A stretch of DNA of 64,000 nt from an uncultured Polaribacter sp. (GCA_943788865.1 CALSRX010000005.1:186001-250000), one strand, 5' to 3'. Counted from the stretch's first letter, positions 35,909-45,480 are shown. Numbers and translations are program-made. The notes: generated by a model from the letters alone, not told the origin.

Positions 35909-37180
35909 ATGAATGTATTCTGGTTCCGTAGAGATTTACGTTTAGAAGATAATGTTGCATTGTATAAAGCAACTTTAGAAAAAGAGCCTGTTATTCCACT
36001 TTTTATTTTTGATTCAGAGATCATTGCTTCATTGCCAAAAGACGATGCAAGAATCACGTTTATCTACTCTACTTTAAAAAACATAGATTCTGAATTAAAA
36101 AAACTAGATTCATCTTTATTAATAAAAATCGGAAATCCATTAGAGGTTTGGAAAAGCTTAACGACTGAATATAAAATTGACAACGTTTTTTTTAATAAAG
36201 ATTACGAACCCTATGCAATTGCAAGAGATTTAGAAGTAACAAAGTATTTAAATTCACAAAACATTGAGGTTTTTGCTTACAAAGATCAAGTAATCTTTGA
36301 AGAGTCTGAAATTGTTAAAGATGATGGGTTGCCTTATACGGTTTTCACTCCTTATAAAAACAAATGGTTATCAAAGTTTACTAAAAGTTTAATCTCAGCA
36401 TACAATCCAACATCTAATTTCTATAAATTTAAATTAGATTTTCCTTCTTTAGAAACCATCGGATTTACTGAGAGCACAATCAAAGTTCAGCCTTATAGCT
36501 TAACGCATTTAGAAACATACGATGCTATTAGAGATTATCCATTCATAGATCAAACAACCTACGTTTCTCCTTATTTGCGATTTGGTTTAGTAAGTCCAAG
36601 AAAATTAATTAAAATAGCCTTAAAAAAGAATGCTACGTATTTAAGTGAATTAATCTGGAGAGAGTTTTTTATGCAAATCCTATTTCACTTTCCTAAAGTA
36701 GTGACAGAGAATTTTAAAAGCAAATACAATCAAATAGTTTGGAGAAATAACGAGCAAGAGTTTGAAAAATGGTGTAAAGGGGAAACTGGTTACCCAATAG
36801 TAGATGCTGGAATGCGTCAACTAAATAAAACAGGTTATATGCACAACAGAGTTCGTATGATTACAGCTGGGTTTTTGTGTAAACACTTATTAATTGATTG
36901 GCGCTGGGGAGAAGCATATTTTGCAGAAAAGCTATTAGATTTCGATTTGTCTGCAAATAACGGAAACTGGCAATGGGCGGCAGGAACTGGTTGTGATGCT
37001 GCGCCTTATTTTAGAATTTTTAACCCTTCAGAACAAATAAAAAAATTTGACAAAGAGTTGAAATACATCAATAAATGGGTTACAAACTTTAACGAACTTT
37101 CGTATCCGCAACCAATTGTTGAGCATAAATTTGCTAGAGAAAGAGCATTGTCAGCCTACAAAAAAGGACTCAATTCTTAA
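35909..37180 (+). CDS. phrB: Deoxyribodipyrimidine photolyase (class I type)
   Basis: 423 residues. The N-terminal alpha/beta antenna domain starts NVFWFRRDLRLEDN. The FAD domain has WREFFMQILFHFP, YPIVDAGMRQLNKTGYMHNR (DNA and FAD contacts), FLCKHLLIDWRWGE and LDFDLSANNGNWQWAAGTGC followed by DAAPYFRIFNP. It should split cyclobutane pyrimidine dimers using blue light; a signalling cryptochrome role is less likely given the intact repair motifs. It closes the carotenoid operon. No clear terminator follows. Confidence 0.93.
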   Translation: MNVFWFRRDLRLEDNVALYKATLEKEPVIPLFIFDSEIIASLPKDDARITFIYSTLKNIDSELKKLDSSLLIKIGNPLEVWKSLTTEYKIDNVFFNKDYEPYAIARDLEVTKYLNSQNIEVFAYKDQVIFEESEIVKDDGLPYTVFTPYKNKWLSKFTKSLISAYNPTSNFYKFKLDFPSLETIGFTESTIKVQPYSLTHLETYDAIRDYPFIDQTTYVSPYLRFGLVSPRKLIKIALKKNATYLSELIWREFFMQILFHFPKVVTENFKSKYNQIVWRNNEQEFEKWCKGETGYPIVDAGMRQLNKTGYMHNRVRMITAGFLCKHLLIDWRWGEAYFAEKLLDFDLSANNGNWQWAAGTGCDAAPYFRIFNPSEQIKKFDKELKYINKWVTNFNELSYPQPIVEHKFARERALSAYKKGLNS

Positions 37181-37232
37181 ATTCTACAATTCATCCTTCA
37201 AAAAACACAATTCGGTTTCTTTTAATTTTCAA

Positions 37233-37262
37233 TTGTTTAATTACAAATATTTTGTACATTTG
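37233..37262 (+). promoter_or_regulatory. rpsA promoter
   Basis: TTG at 37233-37235 and TACATTTG at 37255-37262 with a 19-bp spacer match the Bacteroidetes -33/-7 (TTTG, TAnnTTTG) promoter. This leaves a leader of about 115 nt before the rpsA ATG, long enough for autoregulation by S1. Confidence 0.6.
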
Positions 37263-37383
37263 CACTCCTTTTTACGAGAACAGATTTATAAAAGGAATAA
37301 AAAAAGAACAATTTATATAAACATCTCTTGATGTTGTTGTCGTTAAAAATCTGAATAACAACAAGATACAAAGTAAATTCAGA

Positions 37384-39221
37384 ATGTCTGAAGAAACAAA
37401 AAACACTGAAGAGCAAGTAGTTGCTACTGAAGTACAAGAAACAGCAACTGAAGCTGTTGCAGAAACAGTTGTAGAAACTGTAAACCCACAAGAATTTTTA
37501 GCAAACTTTAACTGGCACAAATACGAAGAAGGTATTGAAGCAGTTGATGATGCAAAATTAGAAGAATTTGAAAAAGCGTTAGAAGGAACTGTAGGTTTCG
37601 TAAACGAACGTGATGTATCGAAGGAACTGTAGTCAGAATTACAGACAGAGATGCAATTATTGACATCAACTCTAAATCTGAAGGAGTTATTTCTTTAAAC
37701 GAATTTCGTTACAACCCTAACTTAGCTGTTGGAGATATAGTAGAAGTATTAGTAGATAAAAGAGAAGATGCTCTGGTCAATTAGTATTATCTCACAAAAA
37801 AGCAAGAGTAATTAAAGCTTGGGATAGTGTTAACAATGCACATGAAACTGGTGAAATCGTTAACGGTTTTGTAAAATGTAGAACTAAGAGGTGGAATGAT
37901 TGTTGATGTATTTCGGAATCGAAGCATTCTTACCAGGTTCTCAAATTGATGTTAAGCCAATTAGAGATTACGATCAATATCGTAGAAAAAACAATGGAAT
38001 TTAAAGTTGTTAAAATCAACCACGAATTTAAAAACGTTGTTGTTTCTCATAAAGCTTTAATCGAAGCTGATATTGAAGTACAGAAAAAAGAAATCATTGG
38101 TCAATTAGAAAAAGGACAAGTATTAGAAGGTATTGTTAAAAATATTACTTCTTATGGTGTATTTGTTGATTTAGGTGGTGTTGACGGATTAGTACATATT
38201 ACAGATTTATCTTGGTCTAGAATCAATCATCCAAATGAGGTTGTTGAATTAGATCAAAAATTAAATGTTGTAATCTTAGACTTTGATGATAACAAATCTA
38301 GAATCCAATTAGGATTAAAACAATTATCTGCTCATCCTTGGGAAGCTTTAAATGCTGATTTAAAAGTTGGAGATAAAGTAAAAGGTAAGGTTGTTGTTTT
38401 AGCTGATTATGGAGCATTTATTGAAGTTGCTGAAGGTGTTGAAGGATTAGATTCACGTTTCTGAAATGTCTTGGTCTACACACTTACGTTCTGCACAAGA
38501 TTTCGTAAAAATTGGAGATGAAGTAGAAGCACAAATCTTAACGTTAGATAGAGAAGACCGTAAAATGTCTTTAGGTATGAAACAATTGCATCCAGATCCT
38601 TGGACAGATATTACTACAAAATATCCTGTTGGTTCTACGCATACTGGTACAGTGAGAAACTACACTAATTTTGGTGTGTTTGTAGAGTTAGAAGAAGGAA
38701 TTGACGGATTGGTTTATATTTCTGATTTATCTTGGACTAAGAAAATTAAGCACCCATCAGATTTTACATCTGTAGGAGATCAATTAGAAGTTCAAGTATT
38801 GGAGTTAGATGTAGAAGGTCGTAAATTAAACTTAGGACACAAACAAACTCAAGATAACCCTTGGGATGCTCATGAAGCAACATACGCTATAGATTCTGTT
38901 CATGAAGGTACAATTACTGAAAAGAACGATAAAGGAGCTACAGTAAATTTTGCTGACGGAGTTGAAGGTTTTGCACCAAGTCGTCATTTAGACAAAGAAG
39001 ACGGTGGAAAATTAGAAAAAGGAGACACTGTGCAATTCAAAGTTTTAGAATTTTCTAAAGAATACAGAAGAGTAGTAGTATCTCATACATCTATCTTTAA
39101 AGAAGAAGAGAAGAAAAATGTAAAAGCAGCTTCTAAGAAAGCAGCTGAAGCTGAAAAAACAACTCTTGGAGATATCGGTGGATTAGCTGATTTAAAAAAG
39201 AAAATGGAAGGAGGAAAATAA
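37384..39221 (+). CDS. rpsA: 30S ribosomal protein S1 (reading frame broken by six 1-bp indels)
   Basis: After an acidic Glu/Thr/Val-rich N-terminus ([16 protein letters not shown]), six S1 RNA-binding domains can be followed, among them [80 protein letters not shown] and [20 protein letters not shown]. The frame breaks near 37618 (base lost), 37772 (base lost), 37884, 37908, 37959 and 38456 (base gained each). Undoing these restores a continuous protein of about 610 residues with no substituted conserved sites. S1 is essential for mRNA binding by the 30S subunit, so consensus errors are far more likely than a real pseudogene. Confidence 0.9.
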
Positions 39222-39244
39222 TCCTCATTCATAATTCATATTTT

Positions 39245-39279
39245 AAAACGCCGTTGATTTTTTCAACGGCGTTTTTTTG
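39245..39279 (+). terminator. rpsA terminator
   Basis: Stem AAAACGCCGTTGA/TCAACGGCGTTTT followed by further T, about 25 bp after the rpsA stop. Confidence 0.9.
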
Positions 39280-39311
39280 TTAAATTTGATTTCAATTTAA
39301 AAAGATCCATC

Positions 39312-40208
39312 ATGACTAACTATTTCAAACCTCTATTTCTAATTGCACTTTTTGCACTTGCAGTTTCTTGTAAAAATAAAGAGCATTCTTTGGGTGATTT
39401 AAAAAACACAATTAAAAATCAAATTTCTGCAATTGATGGAGATGTAGCAGTTGCATTTTTAGATTTGTCTGATGAAAAAAATCAAGTTTTTATCAATGTA
39501 GATGAAAAGTTTCACGCAGCGAGTACTATGAAAGTTCCTGTGATGATAGAATTGTACAAACAACAATCTGAAGGGAAACTCAATTTAAACGACTCTCTAC
39601 TGCTTAAAAACGAATTTAAAAGCATTGTAGATGGTAGTTTGTATAAAATGGATATTGGCGATGACAGCGATGATGTTATTTATAGTAAAATTGGGTCTAT
39701 GCAAAAAATGTACGACTTAATGTACAGCATGATAACCGTAAGTAGCAACTTGGCAACCAATGTGTTGATAGAATTAGTAGACGCTAAAAAAACAACTGCA
39801 ACCATGCGTACACTTGGCGCGGAAAAAATTGAAGTTTTAAGAGGGGTAGAAGATCAAAAAGCATATGACTTAGGACTGAGCAATTCAACCACAGCAAACG
39901 ATTTATTGGTTATTATGAAAGCAATTGCAAATGGTACTGCCGGAACAAAAGAAGATTGCGAAGCAATGCTAACTATTTTAAAAGATCAAAAATGGAATGA
40001 TATGATTCCGAAATACTTACCAAAAGAGGTTGCCGTTGCGCATAAAACAGGTTCTATAACTGGCGTACATCATGATGCTGCAATTGTGTATGCTCCAAAC
40101 GGTAAAAGTTATGTGTTGGTATTGCTTTCAAAAAACTTAAAAGATTTTAAGAAAGGCACCGATCAATTGGCACAGATTTCTAAATCGGTGTATGATTTTA
40201 TGAAATAG
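39312..40208 (+). CDS. Class A beta-lactamase-fold serine hydrolase, lipoprotein
   Basis: 298 residues with a lipoprotein signal (LFLIALFALAVSC, Cys20). The serine penicillin-recognising fold is shown by S71-T-M-K74 (SxxK), S144-S-N (replacing the usual SDN) and K245-T-G (KTG). The omega-loop region around VLRGVEDQKAYD has a Glu at the place of Glu166 but lacks the usual Leu-Asn that follow. It may hydrolyse beta-lactams weakly or act on another ester or amide. Resistance cannot be claimed. It is monocistronic, after the rpsA terminator. Confidence 0.85.
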   Translation: MTNYFKPLFLIALFALAVSCKNKEHSLGDLKNTIKNQISAIDGDVAVAFLDLSDEKNQVFINVDEKFHAASTMKVPVMIELYKQQSEGKLNLNDSLLLKNEFKSIVDGSLYKMDIGDDSDDVIYSKIGSMQKMYDLMYSMITVSSNLATNVLIELVDAKKTTATMRTLGAEKIEVLRGVEDQKAYDLGLSNSTTANDLLVIMKAIANGTAGTKEDCEAMLTILKDQKWNDMIPKYLPKEVAVAHKTGSITGVHHDAAIVYAPNGKSYVLVLLSKNLKDFKKGTDQLAQISKSVYDFMK

Positions 40209-40359
40209 TTTTGTTTGTCATTGTGAGGAGTGATGTAGCAATCAATTTAATTTTTCATTTCGAAATGAGTCCATTTTTTTGGACGATTGAGAAATCTCAT
40301 GAAGAGATTCCTCTTCGTTCCTCATTCGGAATGACATTCCTTTTTGTCATTCCTGTGAA

Positions 40360-40379
40360 CCTGCCTGCCGGCAGGCAGG
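40360..40379. repeat. 20-bp perfect GC-rich palindrome
   Basis: CCTGCCTGCCGGCAGGCAGG is its own reverse complement, embedded in a family B (TGTCATTCC) element and far more GC-rich than the window. Confidence 0.85.
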
Positions 40380-40773
40380 AAAGAGGAATCCATTCTGACT
40401 TAAATTGATTTTGTAGATTCCCAATCAAGTTGGTAAAGACATTTTAATCTTTTTTCTTTTCCATTGAAGAAAAGAAACAAAATTCTAGCCTGCTTTTAAT
40501 TTTTTTGAATACTACATGATATTCCAATACCGTGTCCAGACCACTTTGCTCTTTGGACACTTTGCCGTTCCATATCAATTGTATTCGTACAAAAATTAAA
40601 AAAGGGCGGGTTACCTAACAGGAATTAATCTTTAGCCTTTCACCCTTAGCCTTTAGCCTTTAGCTTTTTGACTTTGCAACTCTGTAACTTTTAACCTTTG
40701 CCACTTTGATTAATACTGACCTTTCAACTTTTAACTTTTAACTTTTAAACTTTATAACTTCCTTCTTTTCATT

Positions 40774-40781
40774 TATCTTTG
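40774..40781 (+). promoter_or_regulatory. Possible -7 element of glmM
   Basis: TATCTTTG matches TAnnTTTG, 21 bp before the chosen glmM ATG. Confidence 0.4.
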
Positions 40782-40802
40782 TTCAGCGAATTAAAAAAGA
40801 AC

Positions 40803-42194
40803 ATGACATTAATAAAATCTATTTCAGGAATAAGAGGAACTATTGGAGGAAAAACAGCCGATAATTTAACACCAATTGATGCGGTAAAATTTGCTGCAGC
40901 CTATGGAACTTTTATTCTAGAAAGAAATAAAAATAAAGAAAATATAACCGTTGTAATTGGTAGAGATGCTCGTATTTCGGGCAAAATGATTTCTAGCTTG
41001 GTTGCAAACACCTTGGTAGGTTTAGGAATCAACGTAGTTGATTTAGGTTTGTCTACAACACCAACTGTAGAAGTTGCTGTTCCGTTAGAAAAAGCGGATG
41101 GCGGAATTATCTTAACCGCATCTCACAATCCAAAACAATGGAACGCCCTTAAGTTACTAAACGAAAAAGGAGAATTTTTAAATGGGGCAGAAGGGGAGTT
41201 GATTTTACAAAAAGCAGAAAATGAAGATTTTTCTTTTGCCGAAGTTGATGATTTAGGAACCTACACAAAAAATAAAAGTTACTTACAAAAACACATACAA
41301 GAAGTGCTGAATTTGGAATTGGTAGATGTGGATGCCATCAAAAAAGCCAATTTTAAAGTAGTGGTTGATGGTGTAAATTCTACTGGCGGAATCTTTATTC
41401 CGGCTTTGTTGAAAGAATTAAATGTTGACTGTGTCGAATTATATTGTGAACCAAACGGGGAGTTTCCGCACAATCCAGAACCTTTAAAAGAACATTTAAC
41501 AGATATTTCTGAATTAGTAGTGAAAGAAAAAGCAGATTTCGGAATTGTAGTGGATCCAGATGTAGATAGATTGGCATTGATTTCTGAAGATGGTTCTATG
41601 TTCGGAGAAGAATATACCTTAGTTGCCTGTGCAGATTATGTATTGGGAAGATTAGGTGGTGGAAATACCGTTTCTAATTTATCGTCTTCTAGAGCATTGC
41701 GTGATGTTACAGAAAAACATGGCGGAACCTATACTGCTTCTGCAGTTGGAGAAGTGAATGTGGTGATTAAAATGAAAGAAACCAATACGGTTATTGGAGG
41801 AGAAGGAAACGGCGGAATTATTTATCCAGCTTCGCATTACGGAAGAGATTCTTTAGTGGGTGTTGCCTTATTTTTATCGCATTTGGCGCATCAAAAAATG
41901 TCTTGTAAGGCACTGAGAGATTCGTATCCAAGTTACTTTATGAGTAAAAATAAAATTCAGTTAACACCACAAATAAATGTAGATGAAGTGTTGGAAACCA
42001 TGGCTTCTAAATACCAACATGAAGATGTAAATACTATTGACGGAGTTAAAATAGATTTTGCAAACGAATGGGTTCATTTACGTAAATCAAACACAGAACC
42101 TATTATTAGAATTTATACAGAAAGTACATCACAAGAAAATGCTGATGTGTTAGCAAAACGATTTATAAAAGAAATAGAAGATGTTATTGCATAA
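40803..42194 (+). CDS. glmM: Phosphoglucosamine mutase
   Basis: 463 residues from the Met of MTLIKSISGIRGTIGG. The phosphoserine loop is GGIILTASHNPKQWNALKLL, the metal-binding loop is DFGIVVDPDVDRLALI, the sugar loop is GGEGNGGIIYP, and the phosphate-binding loop is HLRKSNTEPIIRIYTES. It converts glucosamine-6-phosphate to glucosamine-1-phosphate for peptidoglycan and LPS, though related phosphomannomutases look similar. I rejected a start eight codons earlier because it lies 2 bp from the promoter-like element. The 3' end overlaps the next gene by 14 bp. Confidence 0.9.
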   Translation: MTLIKSISGIRGTIGGKTADNLTPIDAVKFAAAYGTFILERNKNKENITVVIGRDARISGKMISSLVANTLVGLGINVVDLGLSTTPTVEVAVPLEKADGGIILTASHNPKQWNALKLLNEKGEFLNGAEGELILQKAENEDFSFAEVDDLGTYTKNKSYLQKHIQEVLNLELVDVDAIKKANFKVVVDGVNSTGGIFIPALLKELNVDCVELYCEPNGEFPHNPEPLKEHLTDISELVVKEKADFGIVVDPDVDRLALISEDGSMFGEEYTLVACADYVLGRLGGGNTVSNLSSSRALRDVTEKHGGTYTASAVGEVNVVIKMKETNTVIGGEGNGGIIYPASHYGRDSLVGVALFLSHLAHQKMSCKALRDSYPSYFMSKNKIQLTPQINVDEVLETMASKYQHEDVNTIDGVKIDFANEWVHLRKSNTEPIIRIYTESTSQENADVLAKRFIKEIEDVIA

Positions 42195-43032
42195 AAGACT
42201 CATAAAAATAGTAGCTGTAGGATTTTTCATGTCTTTAAGCATGACTCCCGTTTTTGCACAGCAAAACAACCAATACCAACAAAACAACAAAGGAAAATTT
42301 TATGTGTATTGGGGCTGGAACCGTGGTGCCTTCTCCAATTCAGACATTCGGTTTAAAGGAGAAAACTATGATTTTACCTTGTCAGATGTATCTGCAAATG
42401 ATAGACCAACCCCTTTTGGATTAAACCCATATTTTAGAATTGATCGTATTACCATTCCGCAAACAAATTATAGAATAGGGTACTTTTTTAAAGAAAATTA
42501 TACTGTTTCAATTGGTGTAGACCACATGAAATATGTAATGAATGCAAATCAAAATGTGCAAATTAACGGAACCATCAACACAGGATCTAGCTATGATAAA
42601 GTGTATACAAATGAGAACATTACTTTGGTAGAAAACTTTTTAACTTTTGAGCATACCGATGGTTTGAATTATATCAATGTAGAAGTAAAAAGATTTGACG
42701 ATTTTAGCTATGTATTTGGTTTGAATTCAAAAAATTTACAGATCAATCTAACAGAAGGTTTAGGAGCAGGAATTCTATTTCCTAAAACGAACACAAAATT
42801 ATTAAATAAAGAAAGGTATGATGATTTTCATATAGCTGGCTGGGGTGTCTCTGCGAGTTTAGGGTTAAACATCACGTTCCTAAAACATTTTTTTATTCAA
42901 TCTGATATAAAAGCAGGATACATAAACATGTCAGATATCAGAACAACAAACAGCACTAAAGACTCAGCTTCTCAAAGTTTTTCTTTTATTGAGAATACGA
43001 TTGTTTTTGGAGGGCGATTTAGATTATTTTAA
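42181..43032 (+). CDS. Outer-membrane beta-barrel protein, unknown function
   Basis: 283 residues with a signal peptide (FFMSLSMTPVFAQ), then YVYWGWNRGAFSNSDIRFKG, repeated amphipathic strands, and a C-terminal strand ending GGRFRLF with a terminal Phe typical of barrel insertion signals. About eight to ten strands fit the length. It overlaps glmM by 14 bp and is therefore translationally coupled to it. No named family is recognised; the opening motif is common in Flavobacteriia. Confidence 0.7.
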   Translation: MLLHKRLIKIVAVGFFMSLSMTPVFAQQNNQYQQNNKGKFYVYWGWNRGAFSNSDIRFKGENYDFTLSDVSANDRPTPFGLNPYFRIDRITIPQTNYRIGYFFKENYTVSIGVDHMKYVMNANQNVQINGTINTGSSYDKVYTNENITLVENFLTFEHTDGLNYINVEVKRFDDFSYVFGLNSKNLQINLTEGLGAGILFPKTNTKLLNKERYDDFHIAGWGVSASLGLNITFLKHFFIQSDIKAGYINMSDIRTTNSTKDSASQSFSFIENTIVFGGRFRLF

Positions 43033-43043
43033 TTTATTAAAGA

Positions 43044-44513
43044 ATGCAATCATTAGAAAAATATTTCAATCAATTTAGAAATCATATTGTAGGAGTTGAT
43101 CAAAAGTTTGAATCTCCTTATGGAGAACAACATCTAATATATACAGATTGGACAGCAAGCGGAAGGTTATACAGACCTATTGAAGAGAAACTGTTGAATG
43201 ATTTTGGGCCTTTTGTGGCAAACACACACACAGAAACTTCTACAAGTGGTGCCGCTATGACATTGGCATATCATGAAGCTAGAAACATTATCAAACGTCA
43301 TGTAAACGCAGCAACAAACGATGTTTTAATTACTGAAGGCTCTGGTATGACAGGTGTTGTAAATAAGTTTCAGCGCATCTTAGGATTGAAAATCTCTGAG
43401 AGTTTAAAAGAATTTACTTCTGTTCCAGAAGAAATGAGACCCGTAGTTTTTGTTTCTCATATGGAGCATCATTCAAATCAAACTTCATGGTTAGAAACCA
43501 TTGCAGATGTTGTTGTTATTCCTTGTAATAATGAAGGATTGTTGTGTTTTGATAGTTTTGAAAAATTAATCAAAGAACATGAAAGTAGATCAATCAAAAT
43601 AGCTTCCGTTACAGCTTGTTCTAATGTAACAGGTATCAAGACAGATTACCATAGAATTGCTAAAATCATTCATTCTTACAACGGATTGTGTTTTGTAGAT
43701 TTTGCTTGCTCTGCACCGTATGTGGATATAGATATGCATCCAGCAGATGAGGAAGCTTATTTAGACGCTATTTTCTTTTCTCCTCATAAATTTTTAGGTG
43801 GACCAGGAACATCTGGAGTGTTGATTTTTAATAAGAAGTTATATAAAAATTTGGTACCAGATAATCCAGGAGGAGGAACTGTAAGTTATACAAATCCTTG
43901 GGGGGATCATGATTACTTTGATGATGTAGAAACGAGAGAAGACGGAGGTACACCTGCTTTTATGCAAACCATAAAAATTGCTTTATGTGTGCAGTTAAAA
44001 GAAAAAATGGGCACAGATAACATTCATGCAAGAGAAGAAGAAATCAATGCCAAGTTGTTTGCTTGTTTAGAATCTATTGAAAACGTACATATTTTAGCAC
44101 CTACTCATAAACATAGATTGGGTATTTTTTCATTTTACGTAACTGATGTTCATTTTAATTTAGTTGTAAAACTGTTGAATGATAAATTCGGAATTCAAAC
44201 TCGTGGAGGTTGTTCTTGTGCAGGTACCTACGGACATTTCTTACTAAATGTAGATCAGCAAACTTCTAAAGCGATTGAAAAACAAATTATAGAAGGCTGT
44301 TCTGTAGAAAAACCAGGTTGGGTTCGTTTATCTATCCATCCAACAATTACAGATGCCGAAGTTGATTTTATTTGTGAGGGTTTAAAAGCCGTTTGTAAAA
44401 ACGTTGAAGAATGGAAACAAGATTATGAGTACGATACTCTACAAAATGATTATAAGCATAAATCGCACATCTCTATTGAAAAAGAACTGGTAGAGAAATG
44501 GTTTAAAAGCTAA
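43044..44513 (+). CDS. Aminotransferase class V-fold PLP enzyme (cysteine desulfurase-like)
   Basis: 489 residues. PLP Lys is in FFSPHKFLGGPGTSGVLIF. HHSNQTSW and VDFACSAPYVDIDMHPAD bind the cofactor ring. A late Cys in RGGCSCAGTYGHFLL is at the place of the persulfide Cys of SufS/NifS, so a cysteine desulfurase or selenocysteine lyase-like reaction is possible. It is about 80 residues longer than SufS and has no suf genes nearby, so it is not the housekeeping enzyme. It follows the barrel gene after 11 bp. Confidence 0.82.
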   Translation: MQSLEKYFNQFRNHIVGVDQKFESPYGEQHLIYTDWTASGRLYRPIEEKLLNDFGPFVANTHTETSTSGAAMTLAYHEARNIIKRHVNAATNDVLITEGSGMTGVVNKFQRILGLKISESLKEFTSVPEEMRPVVFVSHMEHHSNQTSWLETIADVVVIPCNNEGLLCFDSFEKLIKEHESRSIKIASVTACSNVTGIKTDYHRIAKIIHSYNGLCFVDFACSAPYVDIDMHPADEEAYLDAIFFSPHKFLGGPGTSGVLIFNKKLYKNLVPDNPGGGTVSYTNPWGDHDYFDDVETREDGGTPAFMQTIKIALCVQLKEKMGTDNIHAREEEINAKLFACLESIENVHILAPTHKHRLGIFSFYVTDVHFNLVVKLLNDKFGIQTRGGCSCAGTYGHFLLNVDQQTSKAIEKQIIEGCSVEKPGWVRLSIHPTITDAEVDFICEGLKAVCKNVEEWKQDYEYDTLQNDYKHKSHISIEKELVEKWFKS

Positions 44514-44550
44514 TTTTCTGTCAATTTTAAAATTGTAAGAACCTAAATAG

Positions 44551-44574
44551 GTCTCGACTGCACTCGACCAGACA
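44551..44574. repeat. Half-copy of the TCGAGT inverted repeat
   Basis: GTCTCGACTGCACTCGACCA followed by GACA resembles the reverse complement of the left arm at 5704-5727. It lies in the gap between two convergent genes. Confidence 0.55.
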
Positions 44575-44598
44575 TTATTTTTGATTAATTAAAGGTTT

Positions 44599-45480
44599 TT
44601 ATTCTGTAGCTTTATCTTTATGCTTAAAACGTTTGTGAGACCATAAATAGAATTCAGGGTTTTTGTAAATGTGTTTTTCGGTTATCCTTAAATATCTATT
44701 TGTAATCTCGTTTGTTTCAAGTTCTTTTGGACTGTCAGTAATTAACTCAAATTCTGACTCATAGTAGCCGCGTTTAATACGTGTGGTATTCATGTTTACA
44801 ACCGCAAAATCAAACTTTTTAGAAATCATCTCCGCTCCAGTAAAAACAGGAACTTTTATATTCAGAAACTCTGTCCAATAGATGCTTTTATGAAGCATTG
44901 GAGATTGATCTGCAACTAATAAGTACAAACCCTGCTTTTGTTGTTTTGTGTTCTTTAAAACCGATTTAATGATCTCACTAGATTTAACACATTTCATACC
45001 GAATTTACTTCGAGAATTTTTAATCAAGTTTTCGAAATTTGTATTCTGAATTTTAGTATATGAAGTATAACAATCAATTTTTGCAAGCAATGGCATTCCA
45101 ACAACCCATTCCCAATTTCCGTAATGAGCACCTGTTAAAACAATACTTTTACCTTCGTTGTATAATTTGTCAATTAGCTCAATATTTTTATACCGATATC
45201 TTTTCTTGATGCTGGTTTCAGAAATCGTAATCGCTTTAATTGCTTCTATTAAAGTATCTACAAAATGACCAAAAAACTTTTTTTGAATTCTTTTAAGCTC
45301 TTTTTCTGGTTTTTGTGGGTACACCAATTTTAAATTATCTAAAACCACTTTTTTCCGATATCCTATTACATAAAAAAAGAGAAAGTAAATTCCGTCAGAA
45401 ATAATATAGAGTATTCTAAACGGCAGTTTAGAAAACAACCAAATTAATGGGTATGATAAATAAAAAACGAGTTTATGCAT
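44599..45480 (-). CDS. LpxL/HtrB-like lysophospholipid acyltransferase
   Basis: 293 residues with an N-terminal membrane anchor (LVFYLSYPLIWLFSKLPFR). The acyltransferase motif is TGAHYGNWEWVVG (H-x4-E in place of H-x4-D), followed by LVADQSP and PVFTGAEMISKKF. Family members add secondary acyl chains to lipid A at the inner-membrane cytosolic face. It is divergent from the rhomboid gene with about 100 bp between them. Confidence 0.88.
   Translation of the reverse strand: MHKLVFYLSYPLIWLFSKLPFRILYIISDGIYFLFFYVIGYRKKVVLDNLKLVYPQKPEKELKRIQKKFFGHFVDTLIEAIKAITISETSIKKRYRYKNIELIDKLYNEGKSIVLTGAHYGNWEWVVGMPLLAKIDCYTSYTKIQNTNFENLIKNSRSKFGMKCVKSSEIIKSVLKNTKQQKQGLYLLVADQSPMLHKSIYWTEFLNIKVPVFTGAEMISKKFDFAVVNMNTTRIKRGYYESEFELITDSPKELETNEITNRYLRITEKHIYKNPEFYLWSHKRFKHKDKATE

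Larger units (their letters stand above)
40209..40802. other. Repeat-rich 0.6-kb intergenic region
   Basis: No gene is supported. From left to right it holds TGTCATTGTGAGGAG...GAATGACATTCC inverted elements (40216-40340), a TGTCATTCC unit with the perfect 20-bp palindrome CCTGCCTGCCGGCAGGCAGG (40360-40379), an unassigned stretch, and about 150 bp of degenerate TTTAGCC / CTTTTAAC / ACTTTG runs (40620-40760). A TATCTTTG promoter-like element for glmM is at 40774. GC content in the palindrome is far above its surroundings. Confidence 0.65.

Noticed and set aside
37237-37520. Minus-strand frames over the rpsA leader and start
   Set aside because: Antisense to the repetitive Glu/Thr/Val N-terminus of S1, which leaves the opposite strand open by composition.
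40211-40408. 65-codon frame with an NLPAGRQERG-type end
   Set aside because: It is the translation of the GC-rich palindrome and TGTCATTCC repeats, not a gene.
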